This document shows positions 8,468 to 16,576 of a stretch of DNA of 64,000 bases, piece after piece. The stretch comes from CATQHL01 sp965204655 (GTDB lineage Bacteria > Actinomycetota > Acidimicrobiia > Acidimicrobiales > CATQHL01): positions 434,001 through 498,000 of the forward strand of contig OZ241998.1 in NCBI GenBank assembly GCA_965204655.1, in the 5' to 3' direction. Each line of letters begins with the position of its first letter. Within the stretch, counting starts at the first letter, position 1. The notes under the pieces are model-generated. The model was not told the origin of the DNA and made no database searches. It saw nothing but the letters and a program-made list of their open reading frames with translations. The translations under genes were made by a program, and so were the position numbers.

Positions 8468-9145
8468 CTAGTTCCCAAGGCTGCGAATCCGGCCTTTTCC
8501 GACGACCGGACGGGGTTCAAAACCGCCGGGCGCCTCCGCCTTCAAGCCGTCCATCCGGTCGAGTCGGAAGTGTCGGGTAGATAATTTGTCCAGGTCGTAG
8601 GCGGTCAAGTACCAGTGTCCGCGGAAAAAGCTCAAGCGCAGCGGCTCGGCTTGGCGCTCTTCGTCCTTGTAGCCGAAGGAGACCCTCCGCCTTTCGGTGA
8701 CAGCGGTGTAGAGGTCGGCGAGGTTGGCGTCGGCGGGCAGAACGCTCATCACGGGTGCGTCTTGGCCGCCGGTGTGTCCGCCCAGAGGCCAGATGGCTGA
8801 CTCTGGGGCAGTATCCTCCAGCCTCACCGACCTGGCTGCTAGGTAGAGGGCGGCTCTTTCTTCTCCAGTCAGGCCGGGATCTCTGAAGGCGTAGTCCTTC
8901 TTGCGTATGCGGTAACCCACCACGGGGGGGTCGCTGCCCGGGACCGTTGCCATGACGATGGGGATGCCCATGTTTTTGAGGTCGGTCTTGTCGCGCTCGA
9001 AGGTGCGGCGGAAGGCGGTCTTGTTCTCGGAGTAGCCCTGGATTTTTTCCTGAATCTCCCGGGCGGGTAGGAGGCGTTCGGTGTTTAGGAGGGCTGCGGC
9101 CAACTTCAACAACCGCTCCAGGCGTGTGATTGAGTAGGTCGTCAC
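8468..9145 (-). CDS. pafB: WYL-domain regulator PafB, lacking its C-terminal WCX domain
   Basis: 225 aa versus about 320-330 usual. N-terminal winged HTH (ITRLERLLKLAAALLNTERL, residues ~5-60) and a WYL domain (RRRVSFGYKDEERQAEPLRL and FFRGHWYLTAYDLDK, ~150-205) are intact; the protein stops at FEPRPVVGKGRIRSLGN just where WCX should begin. The missing domain is encoded 1 base out of frame at the start of the following gene. Lies 36 bp after pafA in the proteasome island; PafB works with PafC and, despite its genomic location, controls RecA/LexA-independent DNA-damage genes in mycobacteria. Confidence 0.85.
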   Translation of the reverse strand: MTTYSITRLERLLKLAAALLNTERLLPAREIQEKIQGYSENKTAFRRTFERDKTDLKNMGIPIVMATVPGSDPPVVGYRIRKKDYAFRDPGLTGEERAALYLAARSVRLEDTAPESAIWPLGGHTGGQDAPVMSVLPADANLADLYTAVTERRRVSFGYKDEERQAEPLRLSFFRGHWYLTAYDLDKLSTRHFRLDRMDGLKAEAPGGFEPRPVVGKGRIRSLGN

Positions 9146-9181
9146 GGCTGCGTTTCTTTTATTACTCCTCTACGGCGGCGT

Positions 9182-10573
9182 TTACAGGGATGCGATCAGT
9201 TTCTCCACCCGATCGTCGTGGGACTTGAACGGGTCGTCGCACAGGATGGTGTGCTGCGCCTGATCGTTCAGCTTGAGATGCACCCAGTCCACCGTGAAGT
9301 CCCTCTTGCGTTCCTGTGCGCGGCGCACGAACTCGCCGCGCAGTCGCGCTCGGGTGCTCTGAGGAGGATTCTCGACTGCGTGCTTCACGTCGCTTTCCAG
9401 GCAGATCGTCTCCACCCTGCCGCGTCTAGCCAACTGATGGAAAATACCCCTTGATTTGTTTGCTTGCGAGGCGTCCGACCTGCTCAGTTCGGAGTTGTGC
9501 ATGTCGTGGTAGAGCAGATCCAGGCATGCCATCTTGGGATGGTTCAGAGCGATTCCGAAGCGGGAGCCGAAGGCGTCTAGGAGGTTGTATTTGATGACCC
9601 AGTCGCACTCCCGGTCAAGCCCTAGGGGGTCTTTCTCAATCTGCGTCAGGCAGTGACCCCACATCTGCAGCGACTGCTTCTCCCCCGCATTCAAGGGGAA
9701 CTTCTCAGCGAACTCCAGTGCTCGGTCGTAGTACTCGCGCTGGATGTCAAGGGCGCTCAGCATCCGACCGTTGGCCAGCCGGACTTCGTGCCTGCAGGTC
9801 AGGTCTTCGCTTATCTCGCGTATCGCCCGAATCGGGTTGTCAAGGGTCATGTCGCGCAGCACCACGGAGGGTTCCTCCAGCATTCGCAGCACGATGCTGC
9901 AGGCTCCCACCTTCAGGTACGTGGCGTACTCGCTCATGTTGGAATCGCCGACTATCACGTGAAGCCTTCGGTAGCGCTCAGCGTCTGCGTGAGGTTCGTC
10001 TCGCGTGTTGATGATGGGTCTCGAGCGCGTCGTGGCGCTGGACACCCCCTCCCAGATGTGCTCCGCCCTCTGGCTGATGCGGTATTGGGGGCCTCTCGGC
10101 GTCTGCTGTATCTTGCCTGAGCCTGAGTAGATCTGCCTGCTCACCAGGAAAGGGATGAGAGTTTCGGTGTACTTGTTCAGATCCTCCTGACGGGAGATCA
10201 GGTAGTTCTCGTGGCAGCCGTAGGAGTTCCCGGCGGAATCGGTGTTGTTCTTGAAGACGTAAATCTCGCCGCGGTTTCCGTCGAGGTTCAGACGCTCCTG
10301 GGCGTAAGAGGCCAACTGCCTCATTATCTCCTCTCCGGCTCGGTCGTGGACGACCAGTTCGTAGATGGAGTCGCATTCGGGCGTGGCGTACTCGGGATGG
10401 GAGCCGACGTCAAGGTAGAGGCGCGCCCCGTTTTTTAGAAAGACGTTGCTGCTGCGGCCCCAGTGCACCACCTGGCGGAACAGGTAGCGCGCCACCTCGT
10501 CGGGGCTGAGGCGCCGCTGTCCGGCGAACGTGATGCCGTACTCGTTCTCCAGGCCGTAGATGCGGCGGAGCAT
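9182..10573 (-). CDS. pafA: Pup--protein ligase PafA
   Basis: 463 aa. The N-terminal GLENEYG and the following RLYLDVGSHPEYATPECD carry the ATP/Mg-binding glutamates and the catalytic Asp (Asp55, equivalent to Asp64 in corynebacterial PafA). KNNTDSAGNSYGCHENYL and NTRDEPHAD are shared with Dop. The enzyme phosphorylates the C-terminal glutamate of Pup and joins it to substrate lysines. It differs from Dop here by lacking the long Dop-loop after the first beta strand. It follows prcA by 20 bp, consistent with one long transcript from arc to pafC. Confidence 0.97.
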   Translation of the reverse strand: MLRRIYGLENEYGITFAGQRRLSPDEVARYLFRQVVHWGRSSNVFLKNGARLYLDVGSHPEYATPECDSIYELVVHDRAGEEIMRQLASYAQERLNLDGNRGEIYVFKNNTDSAGNSYGCHENYLISRQEDLNKYTETLIPFLVSRQIYSGSGKIQQTPRGPQYRISQRAEHIWEGVSSATTRSRPIINTRDEPHADAERYRRLHVIVGDSNMSEYATYLKVGACSIVLRMLEEPSVVLRDMTLDNPIRAIREISEDLTCRHEVRLANGRMLSALDIQREYYDRALEFAEKFPLNAGEKQSLQMWGHCLTQIEKDPLGLDRECDWVIKYNLLDAFGSRFGIALNHPKMACLDLLYHDMHNSELSRSDASQANKSRGIFHQLARRGRVETICLESDVKHAVENPPQSTRARLRGEFVRRAQERKRDFTVDWVHLKLNDQAQHTILCDDPFKSHDDRVEKLIASL

Positions 10574-10593
10574 TCAGAGTTTCCTCGGAAGGT

Positions 10594-11445
10594 TCACTTG
10601 CCCCCCCGGGTTTCGCTTGGTTCGTCTTCTTCCGAGGAATCCTCAGGGGTGTCTGCTTTGGCTTTGGTTTGTTTCTTGGCTTTGGCCTCTTTGGCTTTGG
10701 CTGGGGCCGCCTCGCCGGCCGCCTCGCCGGGTGCTTCGGGGGCCGCTTCGGGGGCATCGTCGGAGGTGTTCGCCAGGACGACTCCGATCTCCTCTTCGCT
10801 CAGCCGATGAAAGTTGCGCCTCCCTCTAGAGCGAGCCAGAACAGCCGCCTCTAGGGCGCTCGGCTCGAGTTCGGAATCCGGCCCGGACAGCGCCCGGACG
10901 GCGCAGCGCAGCGCAGATTCTGCCGACATGTCCTCCTTGAAGAGGTCGGCTAGGCGGTCGGAGATGCTTTCGGCTTCTCCCCCGATCACCATGTAGGTGC
11001 TTTCGTCGTCCACGGTGCCGTCGTAGAGGATGTGAAACATCCGGTCGTCTTCGGCGGAGTCGCCTATCTCTGCGACCAGAATCTCCACCTCCATGGGCTT
11101 CAGCTTGTGGGTGAAGACGTCCCCGAGAATCTGGGCGTACTGGTTGGCCAGGCTGCGGGCGTCAACGTCGGCTCGGCTGTAGATATAGCCCTTGAGGTCG
11201 GCGTGGCGCACCCCGGCGATTCTGAGCTGATCAAACTCGTTGTACTTGCCCACTCCGGCGAAGGCGATCCGGTCGTATATCTCGCTGATCTTGTTCAGGG
11301 TGGAAGAGGGGTTTTCTGCGCATATCGCAATTCCGTCGGAGTAAGAGACGGCGACAAGGCTGCGCCCGCGCGCTATGCCCTTGCGGGCGTAGTCCGCCCG
11401 GTCTTTCATGACCTGTTCCGGGGCGACGTAGAAGGGCATGTTCAT
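10594..11445 (-). CDS. prcA: 20S proteasome alpha subunit
   Basis: 283 aa. MNMPFYVAPEQVMKDRADYARKGIARGRS is the actinobacterial PrcA N-terminus that forms the gated pore; the rest is the alpha-type Ntn fold without a catalytic Thr. After residue ~235 there is a low-complexity Ala/Lys/Glu tail (EAPGEAAGEAAPAKAKEAK) ending in TRGGK, longer than in mycobacteria. Forms the outer rings of the proteasome to which ARC docks through its C-terminal GQYL. It is separated from prcB by 8 bp. Confidence 0.97.
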   Translation of the reverse strand: MNMPFYVAPEQVMKDRADYARKGIARGRSLVAVSYSDGIAICAENPSSTLNKISEIYDRIAFAGVGKYNEFDQLRIAGVRHADLKGYIYSRADVDARSLANQYAQILGDVFTHKLKPMEVEILVAEIGDSAEDDRMFHILYDGTVDDESTYMVIGGEAESISDRLADLFKEDMSAESALRCAVRALSGPDSELEPSALEAAVLARSRGRRNFHRLSEEEIGVVLANTSDDAPEAAPEAPGEAAGEAAPAKAKEAKAKKQTKAKADTPEDSSEEDEPSETRGGK

Positions 11446-11453
11446 GGCGGCCC

Positions 11454-12323
11454 CTAAGAATTCTCCGCTGCGGAGGCAGCCGAGGATTCGGTCAGTTCCG
11501 AGAGGTATGAGCGGAAGCGCTCTTCCACCTCTGCGTCCTCTATCCGCTGGTAGCCCTCGGATGTGATTGAGGCGATCACGGGGAAGATCCCGCGCATCAG
11601 GTCGGGGCCGCCGGTGGCTGAGTCTTCGTCGGCCGCCTCAAACAGCGCCGCCATTGCTACTTCGGTGGCCTCGGAGATGGAGAGCCCCTGCTTGAAACGG
11701 AGCTTGATCACCGTTCCGGCGTGGAGGCTGCCGGAGCCCCCGGCGGCGTAGTCGTGTTCCTCGTAGCGTCCGCCCGTGAGGTCGTACTGGAACAGCCGAC
11801 CGCGTCCGTTGGCCGGGTCGTAGCCGGCGAAGAGCGGGATTGCAATCAGCCCGGTGAGGGCGGCGGGAAGGTTGGAGCGCACCATTTGACCTAGCTGGTT
11901 GGCTTGACCTTCGAGGCTGAGAGGTTTTCCTTCCACTTTTTCGTAGTGCTCTAGCTGCAGTTGAAACAGGCGCACCATTTCCAGGGAAGGGCCGGCTGCC
12001 CCGGCTACCGCCACGGCCGAGTGGTGTCCCGCTGGAAAGACCTTTTCTATGTTTCGGTGGCTGATGAAGTTGCCCGAAGTCGCCCTTCTGTCCCCTGCCA
12101 TCAGCACCCCTTCGGCGTGGCGCAAGGCGACCACCGTGGTGCCGTGGGAGGTCGCCGAGGCGGCGTGTCCGCCCCTGCTGACGTCTGCCGTACCGCCCGG
12201 GGAGCCGCCCGGGGCGCCGCCTGCTGTACCGCCCGGCGGCGGCGGCAGCAGGTTCTTGGCCTTCAGCAGCCCGAGGAGGCTGGGGCCGGGGTCGTCTTGA
12301 GGATCGAAAACGGGCAGGTCCAC
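11454..12323 (-). CDS. prcB: 20S proteasome beta subunit (catalytic)
   Basis: 289 aa, GTG start. A propeptide of 61 residues rich in Gly and Pro precedes the cleavage site in SATSHG/TTVVAL; Thr62 becomes the N-terminal nucleophile, with Asp78 (Thr1+16) and Lys94 (Thr1+32) at the expected positions of the active site. The propeptide contains a GGTAGGAPGGSPGGTA low-complexity run. Forms the inner proteolytic rings. Lies 65 bp downstream of pup. Confidence 0.97.
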   Translation of the reverse strand: MDLPVFDPQDDPGPSLLGLLKAKNLLPPPPGGTAGGAPGGSPGGTADVSRGGHAASATSHGTTVVALRHAEGVLMAGDRRATSGNFISHRNIEKVFPAGHHSAVAVAGAAGPSLEMVRLFQLQLEHYEKVEGKPLSLEGQANQLGQMVRSNLPAALTGLIAIPLFAGYDPANGRGRLFQYDLTGGRYEEHDYAAGGSGSLHAGTVIKLRFKQGLSISEATEVAMAALFEAADEDSATGGPDLMRGIFPVIASITSEGYQRIEDAEVEERFRSYLSELTESSAASAAENS

Positions 12324-12388
12324 ATGGGTGAGACTACAGCGGTTCGTCGGAGGATTAAAGGAGATGGCGGACTGCGGCCGCCCGGGGG

Positions 12389-12601
12389 CTACTGACCGCC
12401 TTTTTGCACGTAGGAATTGACGAATTCTTCGGCGTTGGTTTCCAGCACCTGGTCGATCTCCTCTAGCAAATCGTCGAGTTCGTCTCGGAGTCTGTTTCCC
12501 CGCCCTTGGGAGGTCTCCCCCGACCTAACCTGCTCTGTTCCGCCGCTCGGGGGCGTCTTTGAACGTTGGGGGTTTACGCTCTTGTGTTTTTTTTCAGGCA
12601 T
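12389..12601 (-). CDS. pup: Prokaryotic ubiquitin-like protein Pup
   Basis: 70 aa, ends in YVQKGGQ. The C-terminal Gln must be deamidated to Glu by Dop before ligation by PafA. The first ~30 residues are basic and disordered, the middle DELDDLLEEIDQVLETNAEEF is the coiled-coil-forming helix that binds ARC and PafA. Its ATG lies inside the 3' end of dop (8-bp overlap, ATGCCTGA), so expression is translationally coupled to its own activating enzyme. Confidence 0.97.
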   Translation of the reverse strand: MPEKKHKSVNPQRSKTPPSGGTEQVRSGETSQGRGNRLRDELDDLLEEIDQVLETNAEEFVNSYVQKGGQ

Positions 12602-14144
12602 CCTTAGCGATCCTTTCCGGTTGCTGAAGTCGGTTGATCAGTTCTGCGGGTGTTTCGCACTCCTCAAAGAGATCTGCGAGGTGTTCGGCTGTTCCTTTGG
12701 CCGGCTCCATCATCGGAATTCGCCGCAGTTGTTCGTTCCCTATATGAAACACCACTGAATCCCAGTTGGCTGCCACCACGTCTTTTCCGAAGCGCTGAAG
12801 GCAGCGACCTCTGAAGTAGGCGCGGGTATTTTCGGGCGGGTTTTCCTTGGCAAATCTAACCTCGTCTTCGCTCACGATCTCCTGCAGACCGATCCGGCTT
12901 GCCACGGATCGCTCAGGGCGAAGGTCGTGGTACTGCAGATCCAGGGCGCGCAGGCGGGCGTCGTCCCAGTTGAGGTCTCGCCGCTCCCGGTAGGCGTCGA
13001 GGAGTCTGTACTTGGCTGCCCAGTCGAGCGTTCCAGCCGTCTCCAGCGGGTCGGTCTCCAGGTCGGTCAGCGTTCGTTCCCAGACCCGGAGCACCTCAGG
13101 GGCGGACTCCCCGACCGCCGCAGCGCCGAGTTCGTCGCAGTATTTAGCGCAGCGCTCCAGCAGGAGCCACTGGATTTCAAGGGCGGTGGCCGATCTGCCG
13201 TCGGCCAGTCGAAGCGGCTTGCTCAGAGACAGGTCACCGCTCACGGAGCGCAGGGCGGCCACGGGTTTCTCTAGGCAGACGCTGTTGGGGAAAAGGTCGG
13301 CCTCTACAAGCGCCAGGATCATCTGCGTAGTCCCGATCTTCAGGAACGCAGCCACCTGGGAGACGTTGGCGTCTCCCGCGATCACGTGGAAGCGTCGATA
13401 GCGCAAGGAGTCGGCATGCGGCTCGTCGCGGGTGTTGACGATGGGGCGCTTGAGGGTGGTCTCCAGGCCGATTTCCTCTTCCATGAAGTCGGCGCGCTGC
13501 GAGATCTGAAACCCCGCCCGGCTGCGGTCTTCGTAGTTGACCTCGCTCCCCACCTTGCCCGCTCCGCAGTAGATCTGGCGGGTCACGAAGTGCGTCGTGG
13601 CACCTCTGACGATTCTTCCGAAGGGCACGGATCGGCTCATCAGGTAGTTCTCGTGGCATCCGTAGGAGTTGCCCTTGCCGTCGGAGTTGTTCTTATAGAC
13701 CACGATCTCTTCGTCGGGGGGAAGGATTTCGGCGGCGGCCGCCATGGAGTCCAGGAGGATGAGATCGCCCGCCTGGTCGTAGAGGACGGCGGTGCGCGCG
13801 TCTACGCACTCCGGTCCGGATATCTCCGGATGGGCGTGGTCTACGTAGTAGCGAGAGCCGTTCGGCAACACGGCGTTCACCAGGTGGGTTTCAACTTCCG
13901 GGGAGAAGCCGTCAAGGCGTTCGGCGTCGCGTGCGTCGCAGGCGGGGCTCTCGTCCTCAAAGTCCCAGTCCACCTTGGTGCCCGCCTCCCCCGCTGAGGT
14001 GACTCTGCTCAAGTAGGCGTTGATGAGCAGGGACGAAGACGCAACAGGATTAAAGTAGTCGCACCCCTTGTGGATGATCCCGTACTCAGTCTCAATTCCG
14101 CATATCTTGGGTACAACCTCGGGAGCGTCCCGAGTTTGCCTCAC
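12594..14144 (-). CDS. dop: Pup deamidase/depupylase Dop
   Basis: 516 aa from GTG 14144, which is 17 bp after the arc stop; upstream in-frame starts would overlap arc by more than 100 bp and encode an Arg/Pro-rich, non-family N-terminus. ICGIETEYGI and YYVDHAHPEISGPEC contain the glutamates for ATP/Mg and the catalytic Asp102. The insert between them (VTSAGEAGTKVDWDFEDE) is the Dop-loop absent from PafA. KNNSDGKGNSYGCHENYL and NTRDEPHAD are shared family motifs. Dop deamidates the C-terminal Gln of Pup and removes Pup from substrates. Confidence 0.95.
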   Translation of the reverse strand: MRQTRDAPEVVPKICGIETEYGIIHKGCDYFNPVASSSLLINAYLSRVTSAGEAGTKVDWDFEDESPACDARDAERLDGFSPEVETHLVNAVLPNGSRYYVDHAHPEISGPECVDARTAVLYDQAGDLILLDSMAAAAEILPPDEEIVVYKNNSDGKGNSYGCHENYLMSRSVPFGRIVRGATTHFVTRQIYCGAGKVGSEVNYEDRSRAGFQISQRADFMEEEIGLETTLKRPIVNTRDEPHADSLRYRRFHVIAGDANVSQVAAFLKIGTTQMILALVEADLFPNSVCLEKPVAALRSVSGDLSLSKPLRLADGRSATALEIQWLLLERCAKYCDELGAAAVGESAPEVLRVWERTLTDLETDPLETAGTLDWAAKYRLLDAYRERRDLNWDDARLRALDLQYHDLRPERSVASRIGLQEIVSEDEVRFAKENPPENTRAYFRGRCLQRFGKDVVAANWDSVVFHIGNEQLRRIPMMEPAKGTAEHLADLFEECETPAELINRLQQPERIAKDA

Positions 14145-14161
14145 GAGGTTGCCACCGGGCG

Positions 14162-15913
14162 CTAGAGGTACTGACCGGTGCGGACCCGCTCGATGGGAGG
14201 GGTTTCCTCCCGATCCTCTGCGGAGCTCAGCAGGTTGCGGATGGAGATTATCCTCTCGCCTTTCCTGCCTGCTAGTTTGGCCCAATTGCCGGGCTGGCCG
14301 ACGTTTGGCAGTTCCTCTAGTTCGGTGAACTCTTGTCCTATGGATTCGATCAGGTCGTCGGCTGTCATTCCACGCTCGCCCGTTGAGATGAGGCGTTTAA
14401 CGGCCAACTTCTTGGCGCGGCGCACGATGTTCTCAATCATCGCTCCGGATATCCAGTCGCGGAAGTAGAGGACTTCCTGGTCGCCGTTCTGATAGGTGAG
14501 TTCTAGGAACTCGTTGCGGGGTTCAGTGCTGAAGAGTTCCGCTACCGCCTGTTCGATCATCCCGCGTACGGCCTTCTCCGTCTCGCCGCCTCCTATGTTT
14601 TCTATGTCGCTGCGGGCGATGGGGAGGTCGCCGGTCAAGTAACGGGCGAAAATGTCGGTTGCCGCTTCGGAATCGGGGCGGTCAATTTTGATCTTGACGT
14701 CAAGGCGCCCGGGGCGAAGCACTGCGGGGTCTATTAGGTCTTCGCGGTTGGATGCGCCGATGATGATGACGTTGCGGAGCGTCTCAACCCCATCGATCTC
14801 GGCTAGAAGTTGGGGCACGACCGTGGCTTCCATGTCGGAACTGATGCCGCTGCCGCGTATGCGGAAGAGTGACTCCATCTCGTCGAAGAAGACGATCACC
14901 GGCCAGCCTTCTTCGGAGCGCTCCCTGGCTTGTCGGAAGGCCAGACGTATCTGGCGCTCCGTTTCGCCGACGTATTTGTTGAGCAGTTCCGGCCCTTTGA
15001 CGTTCAGGAAGTAGCTGCGGGGTTCGCCCTTTCCTTCGGCGGACGGCATTTTAGAGGCGATGGAATTGGCCACTGCCTTGGCGATGAGGGTCTTTCCGCA
15101 GCCGGGCGGCCCGTAGAGAAGGATCCCCTTGGGGTAAGGAAGTTTGTGTTCTGCGAAGATTTCGGGATGAAGGAAAGGAAGTTCCAGGGCGTCGGTGATC
15201 TTTTCAATCTGAGTGTCGAGACCGCCGATGTCGGCGTAGGTAACTTCCGGGATCTCCTCTAGCACCAAGTCAGGCACTTGAGTGGTGGGCAGTACCTCTA
15301 TGGCCAGGTTGGCGGTGGAGTCCACTAGCAGGGTGTCGCCTGGGCGGGGCAGGTTCTCGGCCAGGCTTCCGGCTATCTCAAGCACACGATCCTCCCCCGC
15401 CGGTGTGGACACGACCACCCGTCCGCCGGGGAGCATCTCCTTGAAGTCGAGCACCTCGCCGACGCTCTTGGAGCTTCGGGCGAGTATTACGTTTGAGGAT
15501 TCATTGAGGGCGACCTCCTGACCGAGGTCAAGGCGGCCCTCTAGTTCGGGGTGAGGCGAGACGCGGAGCTTGCGTCCGTTGGAGAAGACATCCACGCTGC
15601 CGTCGTCGTTGATTGCCGTGATCACGCCGTAGACGTTGGGGGGCTGCGTGAGTTTGTCTACTTTGGAACGGAGATCGCTCAGACGCTCGCGGGCTTCCCT
15701 CAAGGCTTGGGACAGCCGCCGATTCTGAGCAAGAGCCTCGGCGAGCTGGCCCTTTGCCTCAAACCAGCGTTCTTCAAGGGTGAGGGTGCGGTTGGGGGTC
15801 TCCTCCCGGCGGGTGTTGACTGTCTGTTCGGCGGCTTTGGGGGCTTCCTCCCGGCGGGGGGCTTGCTTGCTGGATTCCTGCGGGTCGGGCTCAACCTTGG
15901 AAATCGTGATCAC
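14162..15913 (-). CDS. arc: Proteasomal AAA+ ATPase ARC/Mpa
   Basis: 583 aa from GTG 15913. N-terminal coiled coil (about 45-90), tandem OB domains (about 93-215, VYGVITAINDDGSVDVF), AAA+ module with Walker A GPPGCGKT (268-275), Walker B VIVFFDE (339-345), and the C-terminal GQYL that opens the PrcA gate. ARC captures pupylated proteins through the coiled coil and unfolds them into the 20S core. The start is uncertain: GTG 15913 overlaps an extremely strong Shine-Dalgarno sequence, and the codon with ideal spacing is ATT at 15904. First gene of the minus-strand proteasome transcript. Confidence 0.96.
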   Translation of the reverse strand: MITISKVEPDPQESSKQAPRREEAPKAAEQTVNTRREETPNRTLTLEERWFEAKGQLAEALAQNRRLSQALREARERLSDLRSKVDKLTQPPNVYGVITAINDDGSVDVFSNGRKLRVSPHPELEGRLDLGQEVALNESSNVILARSSKSVGEVLDFKEMLPGGRVVVSTPAGEDRVLEIAGSLAENLPRPGDTLLVDSTANLAIEVLPTTQVPDLVLEEIPEVTYADIGGLDTQIEKITDALELPFLHPEIFAEHKLPYPKGILLYGPPGCGKTLIAKAVANSIASKMPSAEGKGEPRSYFLNVKGPELLNKYVGETERQIRLAFRQARERSEEGWPVIVFFDEMESLFRIRGSGISSDMEATVVPQLLAEIDGVETLRNVIIIGASNREDLIDPAVLRPGRLDVKIKIDRPDSEAATDIFARYLTGDLPIARSDIENIGGGETEKAVRGMIEQAVAELFSTEPRNEFLELTYQNGDQEVLYFRDWISGAMIENIVRRAKKLAVKRLISTGERGMTADDLIESIGQEFTELEELPNVGQPGNWAKLAGRKGERIISIRNLLSSAEDREETPPIERVRTGQYL

Positions 15914-15922
15914 CTCCTTTCT
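15908..15922 (-). promoter_or_regulatory. Near full-length anti-SD match upstream of arc
   Basis: On the minus strand AGAAAGGAGGTGATC is complementary over 15 nt to the usual 3' end of bacterial 16S rRNA. Its GGAGG (15917-15913) shares its last base with the GTG at 15913; an ATT codon at 15904-15902 lies 8 nt beyond it, which is the normal spacing. Confidence 0.75.
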
Positions 15923-15959
15923 TCGGCAAGTTAACCACGGTTCATAAAACTTAAAGGCG

Positions 15960-15987
15960 ACAATACACTTGCATGCGGGAATTTCAG
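15960..15987 (-). promoter_or_regulatory. Possible promoter of the arc-proteasome operon
   Basis: Minus strand CTGAAA (15987-15982), 16-bp spacer, TATTGT (15965-15960), about 45 bp before the arc start. Four of six bases match each consensus box, so this is only a candidate. It lies in the 307-bp divergent gap between arc and the ferredoxin gene, where no gene is visible. Confidence 0.3.
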
Positions 15988-16016
15988 GTTATTTGGATCT
16001 GAGTTTCCGCTAAGTC

Positions 16017-16028
16017 GGGGGGGGGGGG
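16017..16028. repeat. Run of 12 G
   Basis: Uninterrupted homopolymer in the arc/ferredoxin divergent region, upstream of the candidate ferredoxin promoter. Long G runs are prone to replication slippage and to sequencing error. Confidence 0.9.
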
Positions 16029-16077
16029 AACGGCTTGGCCGTCCGCCCGATTTGATTCCTGCTCCTGTATACTGGCT

Positions 16078-16086
16078 TGGTATACT
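16078..16086 (+). promoter_or_regulatory. Candidate extended -10 promoter for the ferredoxin gene
   Basis: TGGTATACT fits the extended -10 form (TGnTATAnT). An identical TATACT lies 13 bp upstream at 16068-16073. No good -35 box is seen. Transcription would start near 16093, giving a leader of about 128 nt, AT-rich relative to the rest of the window. Confidence 0.4.
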
Positions 16087-16220
16087 TTCTGTGGAAATGT
16101 TCCCGAAGGCTGATGATTGCCGTTATGATGTCTTCAGGCTTAAGAACTTAGCTACGGAAGTTCAAATAGAAAAAAGTTCAAATTACGGAAACCAAGGAAT
16201 TCAATCATATTGGAGATTCG

Positions 16221-16460
16221 ATGAAAGTCTGGATAGATCAAGATCTCTGCACCGGCGACGGGCTTTGCGAGGAGATAGCGCCGGATGTCTTCACGTTGCT
16301 GGACGACGGTTTGGCCTATGTGCGCGAGGGCGAGACCATCCATAGCGACCCTGGCGGCCCCACTGGCTTGGCTTCCGTGCCAAACGGCCAGGAGGAAGCG
16401 GTCATCGAATCCGCCGAGGAATGCCCTGGCGAGTGCATCTTCATTGAAATAGACGCCTAA
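16221..16460 (+). CDS. Small [3Fe-4S]/[4Fe-4S] ferredoxin
   Basis: 79 aa. C10-x2-D13-x2-C16 and C68-P form the ligand pattern of the single-cluster ferredoxins of actinobacteria (CxxDGxC ... CP), where Asp in place of the second Cys usually indicates a [3Fe-4S] cluster. PDVFTLLDDGLAYV after the first motif is also typical. The protein is acidic and cytosolic, serving as an electron donor, often to cytochromes P450; its partner is not in this window. ATG preceded by GGAG with 5-nt spacing. It is divergent from arc; a ferredoxin gene beside arc is, from memory, a recurrent actinobacterial arrangement. Confidence 0.92.
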   Translation: MKVWIDQDLCTGDGLCEEIAPDVFTLLDDGLAYVREGETIHSDPGGPTGLASVPNGQEEAVIESAEECPGECIFIEIDA

Positions 16461-16481
16461 GTTTTTGGATTTCCAAAAACT
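16460..16481 (+). other. Hairpin directly after the ferredoxin stop
   Basis: AGTTTTTGGA and TCCAAAAACT form a 10-bp stem with a 2-nt loop (in practice 9 bp and 4 nt). No T-tract follows; it may protect the mRNA end or act with the terminator 30 bp further on. Confidence 0.6.
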
Positions 16482-16508
16482 GTGGTACGGGAGTGTTCCC
16501 AAACTTTC

Positions 16509-16539
16509 TAGTTCCCAAGTTTTCCGGAACTAATTTTTT
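16509..16539 (+). terminator. Rho-independent terminator after the ferredoxin gene
   Basis: TAGTTCC (16509-16515) pairs with GGAACTA (16526-16532), loop of 10 nt, followed at once by ATTTTTT. This has the stem plus U-tract form expected of an intrinsic terminator for + strand transcription and ends the ferredoxin transcript before the convergent cvpA. Confidence 0.75.
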
Positions 16540-16576
16540 CTAACTTACTGAGGGACGTGCCGGCCCTCTAGGCGGT

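Noticed and set aside
8468..8520. Programmed -1 frameshift in pafB
   Set aside because: No X-XXY-YYZ heptamer in frame; kept as an open alternative to an indel but not called.
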